This document shows, one piece after another, positions 28,392-37,514 of a stretch of DNA of 64,000 nucleotides. The stretch comes from Actinacidiphila sp. DG2A-62. Its GTDB lineage: Bacteria > Actinomycetota > Actinomycetes > Streptomycetales > Streptomycetaceae. The notes below the pieces were generated by a model. That model had not been told where the DNA came from. It ran no database searches and saw only the letters and a list, made by a program, of their open reading frames with translations. The stretch's first letter is position 1, and each line of letters starts with the position of its first letter. A program made the translations under genes and the position numbers. The DNA is taken from the NCBI RefSeq assembly GCF_035825295.1, contig NZ_JAYMGI010000002.1:7454001-7518000 (forward strand), read 5' to 3'.

Positions 28392-29629
28392 TCGTGCAGC
28401 GCCGCCGGGTCCAGGGAACGGCCGTCGGCGTTGTCCGCCCGGATCTCCGTCACCGGCACGCCCGCCTCCCGCAGCGCGTGCGTGGTGAACCAACTGCTGC
28501 GGCTGTCCGGGCTGATGAGGTGGACCACGCCGTCCACCCGGTGGGCGCGGGCCTCCTTCACGTACCACTCCACCGACCAGGGCGGCGTGTACATCTGGTC
28601 CCGGAAGGCGCAGAACCGGGCGGCCAGGGCGCGCAGCGGGTCGTCGCCGTAGCGGGCGTAGGCGTCGGCCGCCAGCGCCAGGTACATGGACCAGACGAAC
28701 ACCGCTCCGTGCGACTGCTCGAAGGAGCGGTAGAAGTCCATGTCGAACCACAGGCCGCGGCCGATCCACATCAGCCTGCGCCGCTCCCGCGGCACGACCG
28801 CCCGGCCCTCGTCCACGAGCGAACTGACCTCGCGGTAGAGGGACTCGGCCGCCGCGGTCGCCCACGGCGTGCCCCGGTGCCACTGCGGGATCATCACCGC
28901 GGGGATGACGTCGTTGACCGGGACGGGGCACCGCGGGGCGGACGCCAGCAGGTCCCTGGTCCTGCGGTTCCACTCGGCCTGCTCGTTGGACAGCGCCATC
29001 ACCCGCGCCAGCCGCTCCCGGCTGAACCGGGCCCCGGTGAGCTGCTCCAGCCGCGGGACGAGCTCCCGCATCTCCTGGTGCAGCAGGTCGACGCGCGGCG
29101 CGCCGATGGCCGTCTCCCAGTCGTGGCGCATCAGCTCCCACCAGTTGACCGGCACGGCCTCGGCCGCGGCGCTCTCCAACGGCAGGAAGGGCACGCCCAG
29201 TTCGCTCTCCCACAGCTGGAACATCCGGCGCAGGCTGTCGCCCGAGCCGTCGGCCATCACCACCGACGGCAGCGGCAGCCCGCCCCACGGCGCGTCGTCG
29301 CCGCGCGGGGAGAGCGCCTCGGCCAGGGGCAGCGCGCTGTACTGCTCGACGTCGTCGGGCAGCCCGCGCTCGCGCAGCGCCTCCAGGTACCGGCCCGACA
29401 TCCGCTTGGCGGAGATGATGGACGACCACCACTGGTTGACCACGTACGGCACGTCCATGGCGCGCAGCAGCTCGTGCGGGACGTCGGCGTTCAGGAGCGC
29501 GAACGGGCGCCCCCGCGCCGCCTCGCCGCGCAGCCGCGCGAACCACTCGCGCTGGTGGGCCAGCGCCTCGCCGGCCGCGGCCAGCCGCGGGCGGGCGGTG
29601 CGGGTACGGGTGTCGGTGCGGTCGCTCAT
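28349..29629 (-). CDS. 2-hydroxyacyl-CoA dehydratase family protein (HgdB/FldB-like), Cys-poor
   Basis: This 426-aa protein starts at ATG 29629, overlapping the preceding gene. It has the family's overall plan (LLNADVPHELLRAMDVPYV near the N-terminus, then SGRYLEALRERGLPDD, and a C-terminal VDGVVHLISPDSRSSWFTTHALREAGVPVTEI segment). Normal subunits bind a 4Fe-4S cluster through several Cys; here the first expected position is not Cys and I found only two Cys in all, so cluster binding is doubtful. It is the last gene of the operon. Its substrate is unknown. Confidence 0.7.
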   Translation of the reverse strand: MSDRTDTRTRTARPRLAAAGEALAHQREWFARLRGEAARGRPFALLNADVPHELLRAMDVPYVVNQWWSSIISAKRMSGRYLEALRERGLPDDVEQYSALPLAEALSPRGDDAPWGGLPLPSVVMADGSGDSLRRMFQLWESELGVPFLPLESAAAEAVPVNWWELMRHDWETAIGAPRVDLLHQEMRELVPRLEQLTGARFSRERLARVMALSNEQAEWNRRTRDLLASAPRCPVPVNDVIPAVMIPQWHRGTPWATAAAESLYREVSSLVDEGRAVVPRERRRLMWIGRGLWFDMDFYRSFEQSHGAVFVWSMYLALAADAYARYGDDPLRALAARFCAFRDQMYTPPWSVEWYVKEARAHRVDGVVHLISPDSRSSWFTTHALREAGVPVTEIRADNADGRSLDPAALHDQVARWIESLPDRG

Positions 29630-30750
29630 CGCGTCATCCGTGCTTCCTGGGAGAGGAGTCGGTCGCTCAGGCCGGGCAGGTCGATGCCGGCGTAGGGCTG
29701 GTCGCGCAGCAGCGCGGCGGGCGCCGCCGTCGCCGCCGCCAGCGCGGGGTGCACCCACCGGTGGGCGTCGTCGTACCGGCGGCAGTAGGTGAGGACGTAC
29801 TGCGCGCCGCCGTCCGCGAGCGCGTCGCGGACGGCCGTGCCGAGCGGCGGGCGGACGGCGGCGGGAAGCACCGCCCGCGTGTAGTGGTCGGCGAGGGCCT
29901 CCAGGGTCGGCTCGCCGACGGGCGGCTGGTCGCCGCCGTCACCCCAGTCGTGGTCCTCGCCCACCACCAGCCATCCGTCGCCTTCCAGCGCGTCGTAGAC
30001 GTCGGCGGTGTCGTGGCTGCTTCCGCTCAGGAACAGCCGCCGTCCGGCCGGCGCGGCGTCCCCCGCGGCGTCCCCGGCCAGCGCGGCGGTGAGGGTGTCG
30101 GCGTACTCCCGGGCCGGCATGGCGGTGCCCGCGGCGTACCGGCGCAACCGCTCGCCGCCCGGCAGCGCGCCCGCCCGGCGGCGCAGCGCGGTGCGCGCGG
30201 CGCGGGCCGCGTCGTGGTCGGCGACCGCCTCGGCCAGCTCCGCCGCGTCCAGGGCGCGTCCGCGCCAGGCCGCCAGCTGGTCGGCGAACCGGCGGAGCCG
30301 GCCCAGGTTGTAGCGGCGGGTGGGCTCCCCGGGCAGGTGCAGCAGGTCCACGAAGTGCACCGGGGGGAAGGTCTCGGCCCCGATCCTGCGCAGCTCCCTG
30401 AGCGTGTGGAACAGCTGGAGCGAGGCGTCGCAGTCGTGGGTGACGACGATCAGGTCGGGCGCCGGGTCGCGGTCCTCGGGGGCGAGGATCGCCGCCAGGA
30501 CGTTCACCACCTGCGGGTCGACGGCGCCGTCCAGATAGGTGCGGGCCAGCGAGGTGTCGCGTCCCGCGCGCCCGGCCAGCCGGACCGGCAGGGCGCCGGC
30601 GGCCGTGATCAGCTCGACCGGGGTGTCGCAGCCGACGTAGCCGACCACCGGCAGGCCCCGCGCGCGGTGGCGCCGCGCGTGCAGTCCCCGGTCCTCGTGG
30701 GCCGCGCGCAGCGCGGCGGCCGGCCGGTGCGCCTGGAGGGGCTGCGCCAT
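29626..30750 (-). CDS. 2-hydroxyacyl-CoA dehydratase family protein (FldC/HgdA-side partner)
   Basis: This 374-aa protein starts at ATG 30750 (overlap TGATG) and ends in an ATGA overlap with its partner. It has the family opening VVGYVGCDTPVELITAAGALPVRL, HDCDASLQLFHTL, and FLSGSSHDTADVYDALE. Cys occurs at the three places expected for cluster ligands (GCD, HDCD, TYCRR), so this subunit could hold an Fe-S cluster although its partner may not. No ATP-dependent activator (FldI/HgdC type) is in the window. Confidence 0.7.
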   Translation of the reverse strand: MAQPLQAHRPAAALRAAHEDRGLHARRHRARGLPVVGYVGCDTPVELITAAGALPVRLAGRAGRDTSLARTYLDGAVDPQVVNVLAAILAPEDRDPAPDLIVVTHDCDASLQLFHTLRELRRIGAETFPPVHFVDLLHLPGEPTRRYNLGRLRRFADQLAAWRGRALDAAELAEAVADHDAARAARTALRRRAGALPGGERLRRYAAGTAMPAREYADTLTAALAGDAAGDAAPAGRRLFLSGSSHDTADVYDALEGDGWLVVGEDHDWGDGGDQPPVGEPTLEALADHYTRAVLPAAVRPPLGTAVRDALADGGAQYVLTYCRRYDDAHRWVHPALAAATAAPAALLRDQPYAGIDLPGLSDRLLSQEARMTR

Positions 30751-32006
30751 CAGACCACCCCCTCCCGGCGCCGCGCGGCGATCTCCTGCGCCGACAGCCC
30801 GCCGATCTCCGCGAGCAACTCCTCGGTGTGCTCCCCGAGATGGGGGGCGGGCTGGTCGAGCCGGACGTCGGCGTAGGAGAACCGGATGGGGACGCCGGGG
30901 CCCATCAGGCCGGTGGAGCCGTGCTGGGGGTGGCCGAGTTCGACGACCTCCTCGCGGCGCAGCACGTCGGGGTTGCGCAGCGCGTCCGCCGGCTCCAGCA
31001 CCTCGGCGGCCGGCACGCCCTGCCCGGTCAGGGCGGCGACGGCCTCGGCGCGCGGCCGGCCCTGCGACCAGGCGCCGACCATCTCGTGGAGCTCGGTCGC
31101 GTGCCGCACCCGCTGGTCGCGGGTGGCGAACCGCTCGTCGTCGATCAGCTCCGGGCGGCCCATCGCCCGGAAGACGCCGCGGGCGAAGGTGTCGGTCGGC
31201 CCGCACAGCGCGATCTGCCCGTCCTTGGCCGGGAAGATGCCGAACGGCGCCAGCCGCGGCACCGCGTTGCCCGAGCGCAGCGGCATGCCGACCTGCGCGA
31301 GGGCGTCGAAGGGCTCGGTGGACAGCAGCGAGGTCAGCGCGCCGAGCATGGAGACGTCGACGTGCTGGCCCACCCCGTCCTGGTCGCGCTGGAGCTTGGC
31401 GGCCAGGGTGCCGATGACCGCGTAGAGCGGCGCCAGCAGATCGCCGACCGGCAGGCCGAAGCGGACCGGGTCGGTGCCCGGCTCGCCCGCCGTGTACATC
31501 ACCCCGCTCAGCGCCTGGATGATGGAGTCCATCGCCTTGGCGGTGCCGCCGCCGGCGCCGAACCCGCTGATCGAGGTGTAGATCACCGACGGGTTGACCG
31601 CCCGCACGTCCTCGTAGCCGACGCCGAGGCGGTCCGCGGTGCCCGCCGCGTAGTTCTCCACGACGATGTCCGCGTTGCGGGCCAGCCGCAGGAAGGTCGC
31701 GCGTCCCCGCGCGTCCTTCAGGTTCATGGTGATGCTCTTCTTGTTGCGCCCGCGGCCCATCATCGACACCGACATGTCGGTCTCGGAGGTCCTGGCGGCG
31801 CTCAGCCCGTTCGGTCCGTAGTACGGCGAGTTGGTGCGGGCGCTGTCGCCGCCGGTGGCGGGGTTCTCGACCTTCACGACGGTGGCGCCGAGCCCGCCGA
31901 GCAGCAGCGTGGCGTAGGGACCGGACAGCGCCGTGGTCAGGTCGAGGACCACGGTGCCGGCCAGCGGGCGGCTCGGCGTGCGGTCGGATTGCGACGTGTC
32001 GGTCAC
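30750..32006 (-). CDS. family III (CaiB/BaiF) CoA-transferase
   Basis: This 418-aa protein starts at GTG 32006 overlapping the previous stop (GTGA). It has the CaiB/BaiF pattern: LAGTVVLDLTTALSGPYATLLLGGLGATVVKVE, the RGRNKKSITMNLK stretch, VVENYAAGTADRLGVGYEDV, and the catalytic Asp in KAMDSIIQALSG. It exchanges CoA between acyl-CoA and a free acid. Beside two dehydratase-like subunits it matches the FldA/FldBC plan, so it probably activates the operon's hydroxy-acid or related substrate. Confidence 0.88.
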   Translation of the reverse strand: MTDTSQSDRTPSRPLAGTVVLDLTTALSGPYATLLLGGLGATVVKVENPATGGDSARTNSPYYGPNGLSAARTSETDMSVSMMGRGRNKKSITMNLKDARGRATFLRLARNADIVVENYAAGTADRLGVGYEDVRAVNPSVIYTSISGFGAGGGTAKAMDSIIQALSGVMYTAGEPGTDPVRFGLPVGDLLAPLYAVIGTLAAKLQRDQDGVGQHVDVSMLGALTSLLSTEPFDALAQVGMPLRSGNAVPRLAPFGIFPAKDGQIALCGPTDTFARGVFRAMGRPELIDDERFATRDQRVRHATELHEMVGAWSQGRPRAEAVAALTGQGVPAAEVLEPADALRNPDVLRREEVVELGHPQHGSTGLMGPGVPIRFSYADVRLDQPAPHLGEHTEELLAEIGGLSAQEIAARRREGVV

Positions 32007-33139
32007 CGCTGTTCTCCCTGCGTGATGGTCACGATGTCGTCGCCGCTCCAGTCGAAGCGGGTGTCCAGGCCGGCCCTGCGGCTGATGTCGCGGACGTAGT
32101 CGAGGACGTCCTCGCCGCCCGACGTCCTGGTCACGGGCACGGGCCGGCCCCGGTCGTCGATGCGGCACGGCAGCAGCCGGGCGTGCACCCGCCCGTCGTC
32201 GTCGACCTCGACGGAGGCGACGACGGTGTTCCTGGACTCGGGGTGGAAGGGGTAGTACGGCATGTCCGGGTCCGGGGCGAAGCCGTAGAGCTCGACCCTG
32301 CGCCGCGCCCACGCCCGGCGTTCCGGGCTGTCGTCGCCGTCGGCGGGGGTGAGGGCGCGGGTGACGGTCACGAAGTTCCCCAGGCCGTGGTAGACGGGCC
32401 GGCCGCGGTAGATCTCGATGCCGCGCATGATGTGCGCGTGGTGGGCGAAGACCGCGTGGGCGCCGGCATCGATCGCGGCCTGCGCCACCGGCCGTTCGTA
32501 CATCGCGAGCACGGCCGGGGTGTGCCCGACGCCCTTGTGCAGGCCGACCACCACGATGTCCGCCCGCTTCCGGGCGGCCCGGACGTCCTGCCGCATCGCG
32601 TCGAGGCTGGCGGGCTCGGCGAAGGTGTACGTGCTGGGCGGCCCGCCCGGGCTCGCGTGGTCCAGCTCGTAGTGCGTCAGCACATGGACGTAGGCGCAGC
32701 CGGGCTTCGCCGAGGTCGCCCAGCTCTCGCGCGGGCCGACGCAGTTGTAGCTCAGCACGGCCACGGTGCGGTCGCCGGCGCGGACCACGGCCGGCGTCCT
32801 GGCCTCGGCGAGAGTCGCGCCCGCGCCCGCCGTGGCGAGGCCGTGCTCGCGGGCGTGCCGCACGGTGTCGAGCACGCCCTCGGGCCCGGCGTCGGCGATG
32901 TGGTTGCCGGCCAGCGTCACCGCGGAGAAGCCCGCGCGGGCCAGGGCGCCCAGCGCCGCCGGATCGGCCGGCGGGGCCGGGACGTCCGTGCTGGTCTGCG
33001 TCGTGGTGGTCGAGTGCGGCACCTCCACGTGGCCGACGACCGCGTCCGCGCCCAGCAGGACCGGACGGCTCGGCTCGAAGAACGAGTCCGGGTCGGGCTC
33101 GTCGAGGATGATGTCGCCGACGGCGAGGAGCGTCGTCAT
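32003..33139 (-). CDS. CapA-family metallophosphoesterase-like protein
   Basis: This 378-aa protein has the CapA signature: AVGDIILDE, LAGNHIADAGPEGVLDT, VVVGLHKGVGHTPAV and FAHHAHIMRGIEIYRGRPV-YHGLGNF. CapA proteins have a calcineurin-like fold and are known from poly-gamma-glutamate systems, but soluble homologues occur in catabolic clusters with unknown function. No signal peptide is visible. It is coupled on both sides by four-base overlaps. Confidence 0.85.
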   Translation of the reverse strand: MTTLLAVGDIILDEPDPDSFFEPSRPVLLGADAVVGHVEVPHSTTTTQTSTDVPAPPADPAALGALARAGFSAVTLAGNHIADAGPEGVLDTVRHAREHGLATAGAGATLAEARTPAVVRAGDRTVAVLSYNCVGPRESWATSAKPGCAYVHVLTHYELDHASPGGPPSTYTFAEPASLDAMRQDVRAARKRADIVVVGLHKGVGHTPAVLAMYERPVAQAAIDAGAHAVFAHHAHIMRGIEIYRGRPVYHGLGNFVTVTRALTPADGDDSPERRAWARRRVELYGFAPDPDMPYYPFHPESRNTVVASVEVDDDGRVHARLLPCRIDDRGRPVPVTRTSGGEDVLDYVRDISRRAGLDTRFDWSGDDIVTITQGEQR

Positions 33140-33984
33140 CGCCAGTGCCCTCCGTTGGTCTCGTAGTCGGCGAGTTCGGCGAGGAAGACCTTCACCTCGC
33201 GGGCCAGCCGCCGCGGGCGCTCCTCGGCCATGAAGTGGCCCTCGTCCTCGAACAGCACGGTCTTGCTGTGCCGCACCGCGGTCGCGGCGCGCAGCGCCGA
33301 CTGCGGGGAGATGACGCCGTCGCGCAGCCCGGCCAGGGACAGCACGGGCACCTCGACGGTGGCCAGGATCTTCGCCAGTTCCTCGTTGTCCGCGGCCTCG
33401 GGGAAGGGCATGCCCTGGTTCACCAGCGCCTCCTCCTCGGTGTAGGCGAGGTGGTGCTCCACCAGCCGGGCGAGCGTCCGCTCGCGGATGCCGAGCCGCT
33501 CCTCGCCCTCGGTCGGGCCGCCGATGATGCCGAACTGCTCGCGCAGGACCGCCGGATCGCGGCGTCCTTCGACGACGCGTCTGCGCCCGGCCGACGACGA
33601 GGTGTCCCCGGAACGGTCGTGCGGGGTGCCCACGACGCTGACCAGGGCCCGCAGCCGCTCGGGATGGTTGCGGGCGAGGTGCCAGCCGATGCCGGCGCCG
33701 TGCGAGACGCCGGTGTAGACGAAGGTGTCGATGCCGAGGTGGTCGGCGACGGCCAGCACGTCCGCGCCCCACTGGTCCAGCCAGCCAGCGGCAGGCGGCC
33801 GGGCCAGGTGCGTCGAGCGTCCGAACCCCCGCGCCTGCACCGTCACGACCGTGCAGTCGTACGGGTCCTCGGCGAGGATCGCCGGATACGGCCCGAAGCC
33901 GGAGGCGCTGGAGATGACGACGTCACCGCCCGCGCCGTGCTGTTCGAACCAGACGTCGGCGCCGTCGAGGGCCAGGATGCTCAC
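33136..33984 (-). CDS. alpha/beta hydrolase
   Basis: This 282-aa protein starts at GTG 33984 (GTGA overlap). The nucleophile elbow is TGVSHGAGIG, the acid lies in AGLRDGVISP and the His in EDEGHFMAE, a complete catalytic triad of the lactonase/esterase/C-C hydrolase type. In this operon it may cleave an ester, lactone or diketone of the imported compound. Confidence 0.85.
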   Translation of the reverse strand: MSILALDGADVWFEQHGAGGDVVISSASGFGPYPAILAEDPYDCTVVTVQARGFGRSTHLARPPAAGWLDQWGADVLAVADHLGIDTFVYTGVSHGAGIGWHLARNHPERLRALVSVVGTPHDRSGDTSSSAGRRRVVEGRRDPAVLREQFGIIGGPTEGEERLGIRERTLARLVEHHLAYTEEEALVNQGMPFPEAADNEELAKILATVEVPVLSLAGLRDGVISPQSALRAATAVRHSKTVLFEDEGHFMAEERPRRLAREVKVFLAELADYETNGGHWR

Positions 33985-35462
33985 GAACGGGTTCCTTTCT
34001 CCTGGACCGCCGCTGTGCCGGCGGCCTCGTCGGGCAGATGGGGGAGTGCGCGGTCGCGCGCGGCGGCCAGCAGTGCCCGCGCGTCGGCCTCCAGGAGCAG
34101 CCCCTGGGCGGTGAGCCGCGCGCACGCGGCCTCGTACCGGTCCAGGTAGTGCCGCCGGGTCGGGTAGAGCGCGCGCAGTTCGCAGGCCGGCAGCGGGTCC
34201 GCGTGGCCGATCATCGCGGCGACCATCTCCGCGGTGCCCATGGGCGCCCAGGGCGAGGGGCGGCAGTAACCGGGCGCCGGCGTGCTGTGCGGGCGGTAGG
34301 CCGCCAGCGGGGCCTCGACCCAGGGGGTGCGGACACTGCCCAGGACGTTGCCCCGCTCGTCGCGGGCCAGTTCCTGCACGGCCCCGGCGCCCTCGGGGTC
34401 GGCGTAGGAGAAGCGCTCCACGCGCGGCGGAGCGGCGCCGGTGGACGCCCAGCGGTGCAGCAGGGCGTACCCGGCGCGGGCCACGGCGTCCATCCGGGCG
34501 TCGCTGAGCCGTTCGTTGATGCGCCGCAGCGGCACGTCGTGCCCGCGCCGCGCGAACTGGGTGCGGTTGGTCAGCACCGGCCACAGGTGCGGGTTGTCGT
34601 GGGAGGTGCCGGCGACCTGGTAGAGGCGGTAGCGGTCGCCGGGCGCGTCGCTGTCCTCGCGCAGCGCCGGGCGGTGCGTCTCGCTCTCCAGCTCGCTGAG
34701 CATCTCCATGACCGGTACGTCGGCGGGGCCGATGACGCGCCGCGGGTCGTCGTCCGGCAGCACCGGGGAGCCGTCGCCCAGCGGCGGGTAGCCCGCGGCG
34801 CCGGCGGCCCCGGAGGAGATGCCGATGAGGTAGCCGTCCACCGCCGGCGCCCCGCCGGGCAGGCGGTGCCGCTGGTGGAAGCCGTCGCCCAGGAACACCC
34901 GGCAGAAGCTCCCGGTGTTCGACCAGCCCGACAGGTAGACGTGCCGCACCCGGTCGGCCAGGCCGGCCAGCGGGCTGCGGGCGGGGGTGCGCAGCGCGGC
35001 GAGGATGCCGCCGACGACGTCCCAGCGCAGTCCGGCGGCGGGGATCGACAGCTCGCCGTAGCGCCGGGGGTCGAACGCCTCGCGCATCGTGGCCGCCATC
35101 CGGTGGTCCTGGGTGATGCCCACCCAGGCGGCTCCGGTGCCGGTGATCCAGGGGTGCGCGGTCTGCCAGGTGCTCGCGCTGTCGTAGTCGGGATGCAGCG
35201 GTTCGGCCAGGACGACGCCGTTGAAGCGCTCGGCGGTCGGGGCGCGCACCAGGACCCGGGTGACGTACGGCTGTTCGCCCATCTGTTCCAGCACGCCGTC
35301 GCGGTGGCGGTACTCCCCGGCGGTGCCGGCGGCGAGGAACTCGCGCTCCCGGTAGCCGTGCGGCCCGAGGTCGACGCCGACGCCGTCCGCCGGCAGGCGG
35401 CTGGTGCCCAGCGGCTGCGAGGCCGCGGTGACCTCCAGCTCGTGCAGGTGGCGCAGGGTCAT
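33981..35462 (-). CDS. alpha/beta hydrolase domain protein (large esterase-like family)
   Basis: This 493-aa protein resembles the large alpha/beta-hydrolase family found in actinobacteria (Pfam 'alpha/beta hydrolase domain'). It has VVLAEPLHPDYDSAS near the N-terminus, a nucleophile segment LSGWSNTGSFCRVFL and a candidate His in VAGTSHDNPHLWP. There is no signal peptide. It starts at ATG 35462 overlapping the ABC ATPase stop. The substrate is unknown; the family is often annotated only by fold. Confidence 0.75.
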   Translation of the reverse strand: MTLRHLHELEVTAASQPLGTSRLPADGVGVDLGPHGYREREFLAAGTAGEYRHRDGVLEQMGEQPYVTRVLVRAPTAERFNGVVLAEPLHPDYDSASTWQTAHPWITGTGAAWVGITQDHRMAATMREAFDPRRYGELSIPAAGLRWDVVGGILAALRTPARSPLAGLADRVRHVYLSGWSNTGSFCRVFLGDGFHQRHRLPGGAPAVDGYLIGISSGAAGAAGYPPLGDGSPVLPDDDPRRVIGPADVPVMEMLSELESETHRPALREDSDAPGDRYRLYQVAGTSHDNPHLWPVLTNRTQFARRGHDVPLRRINERLSDARMDAVARAGYALLHRWASTGAAPPRVERFSYADPEGAGAVQELARDERGNVLGSVRTPWVEAPLAAYRPHSTPAPGYCRPSPWAPMGTAEMVAAMIGHADPLPACELRALYPTRRHYLDRYEAACARLTAQGLLLEADARALLAAARDRALPHLPDEAAGTAAVQEKGTRS

Positions 35463-36556
35463 GGCGCGGTGCTCCCGGTCGCCTCGCGGGGGTGGGTGAG
35501 GTCGTCGGACCAGGGCGGCAGCTCGTCGGCGCGGTGGCAGGCGACCTGCCCGCCCAGGGGCGCGGGCCGCAGCAGGGGCCGTTCGCTGCGGCACCGGTCG
35601 ACCGCGAAGGGGCAGCGGTGCGCGAACGGGCAGGCGTCGCCGAGCGGGGCCTGCCGGGCCGGCGGCAGGGCCAGCGCCTCCCGGCGCTCGCGGCGCCTGC
35701 GCTGCCGGTCGAGGTCCTGCAGCGGCGCCGACACGACGAGCTGGCGGGTGTAGGGGTGCTGCGGCCGCCGGTGGACGAGCTCCGCCGGCCCGGTCTCCAT
35801 CACCCGGCCGCGGAAGAGGACCACGAGATCCTCGGCGATGTGATGGACGACCGACAGGTCGTGGGTGATGAACAGCAGCGACAGGCCCAGGTCCTGCTGC
35901 AGCTCCAGGAGCAGGTTGAGGATCTGCGCCTGGACCGACAGGTCGAGCGCGCTGACGGCCTCGTCACAGATCAGCAGCCGCGGCTGGAGGATGAGCGCGC
36001 GGGCGATGGAGATGCGCTGGCGCTGCCCGCCGGAGAACTGGGCCGGGTAGCGGTCCGCCGTCTGCGCGGGCAGCCCGACCTTGGACAGCATGGCCCGTAC
36101 GCGTTCCTCGCGGTCGGCCGGCGGCAGCGGGCGGCCGGTACGGGCGGCGTGCGCGCGCAGCGGCTCCTGGAGGGTGTAGCCGATGGTCTTGGTCGGGTCC
36201 AGGGAGCTGTACGGGTCCTGGAAGACCACCTGGATGTCCTGCGGCCGGGCGCCGCGGCGCAGCCCGTTCAGCACCTGGTCGCCGTACGCGACCTGGCCGG
36301 AGCTGAGCGGGGCCATGCCGAGAACGGCCTTGGCGACGCTGGACTTGCCCGACCCGGACTCGCCGACCAGGCCGACCGCGCGGCCGGCCGGGACGCTCAG
36401 GCTCACCCGGTCCACCGCCCGGCGGTGCCGGCGGCGGCCGATCGGGTAGTCCACCACGAGGTCGCTGACGGTGAGTTCGGCCGCGGCGTCCGCCTGTGCC
36501 GCGCCCTTCGCGGCGCCACCTTTCGCGGCGCCGCTCTTCACGGCCGCGCCCTTCAC
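35459..36556 (-). CDS. oligopeptide-type ABC importer ATPase (DppF/OppF-like)
   Basis: This 365-aa ATPase has Walker A GESGSGKSS, signature FSGGQRQRI, Walker B LLICDEAVSALD and the oligopeptide/dipeptide C-terminal Cys motif (CPFAHRCPFAVDRC). I chose GTG 36556 because it overlaps the upstream TGA by GTGA, like every other gene in this operon; an ATG at 36589 is also possible. An Ala/Lys/Gly linker (about 25 residues) precedes the ATPase domain. Confidence 0.88.
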   Translation of the reverse strand: MKGAAVKSGAAKGGAAKGAAQADAAAELTVSDLVVDYPIGRRRHRRAVDRVSLSVPAGRAVGLVGESGSGKSSVAKAVLGMAPLSSGQVAYGDQVLNGLRRGARPQDIQVVFQDPYSSLDPTKTIGYTLQEPLRAHAARTGRPLPPADREERVRAMLSKVGLPAQTADRYPAQFSGGQRQRISIARALILQPRLLICDEAVSALDLSVQAQILNLLLELQQDLGLSLLFITHDLSVVHHIAEDLVVLFRGRVMETGPAELVHRRPQHPYTRQLVVSAPLQDLDRQRRRRERREALALPPARQAPLGDACPFAHRCPFAVDRCRSERPLLRPAPLGGQVACHRADELPPWSDDLTHPREATGSTAP

Positions 36557-37514
36557 GGCTGCGCCTGGAGGAGTTCGGTGTGGATGCATCGGCTGACACG
36601 CTCCTCGTTCACTCGGATCAGCGGGATGTCGTGGCCCGCGCAGTCGGACTCCGACAGGGCGCACCGGTCCTTGAACCGGCAGCCGTCGAAGCGGCTGCCC
36701 GGCGGCGGAACGGACCCGGCGACGGCGTGGATCGGCGCGCGCCGCGGGGCGTTCTCCGGGCTGGAGGCCATGAGCGCGGCGGTGTACGGGTGGGCGGCGG
36801 CGCCGAAGGCCTCCTCGGCCGAGGCCCGTTCGACGACCTGGCCTGCGTACATGACCGCCACGTGGCTGCAGATGTCGGCGACCACGCCCCAGTCGTGGGT
36901 GACCAGCAGGACGGCCATGCCGCTCTCGCGCTGCAGACGGCGCAGCAGGGCCAGGATGTCCGCCTGCACGGTGACGTCCAGCGCGGTGGTCGGCTCGTCG
37001 GCGATCAGCAGGTCGGGGAGCCGGCCAGGGCGGCCGCGATGGCGACGCGCTGGGCCATCCCGCCGGAGATCTGGAACGGGTAGCGCCTGGCCATCTCCTC
37101 GGGGTCGGGGAGCTCGACCATCTCCATGAGTTCGAGCACCCGGCGCCGCGCGGCCTGCCGGGACATCCCGGTGTGCGCCCGCACGATCTCCGACAGCTGC
37201 GACCCGATCCGGAAGGAGGGGTCGAGCGCGACCATGGGCTCCTGCGAGATCAGGGCGATCCGGGTGCCGCGCAGGGCGGCCAGCTCCTTGCCGGTGGCCC
37301 GGGTCAGCTCGCGGCCGTCGAAGACCACCGAGCCGCCGGTGACGGCGCCGTTGGCCTCCAACAGGCCGAGGACCGCCCGCGCCGTGACGGACTTGCCGCT
37401 GCCGGACTCGCCGACCAGGCCGAGGGTCTGCCCGGCGTCCAGGTCGAAGCTGACGCCGGAGAGGACCTCCACCTCGCCGCGCGGGGTGAGGAAGGAGACG
37501 CTCAGGTCGCGCAC
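36553..37514 (-). pseudogene. oligopeptide-type ABC importer ATPase (DppD/OppD-like), frameshifted
   Basis: The N-terminal half is in one frame (VRDLSVSFLTPRGEVEVL, Walker A GESGSGKSV, signature ISGGMAQRVAIAAALAG) and stops just before 37005. The next frame supplies PDLLIADEPTTALDVTVQAD, the His loop and the C-terminal RFDGCRFKDRCALSESDC motif. Adding one C to the CCCC at 37015-37019 restores a complete protein. As written, no product has both signature and Walker B. The true start is unclear: the frame reads back past GTG 37514 into the end of the permease, so a fused permease-ATPase is possible. Confidence 0.82.
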
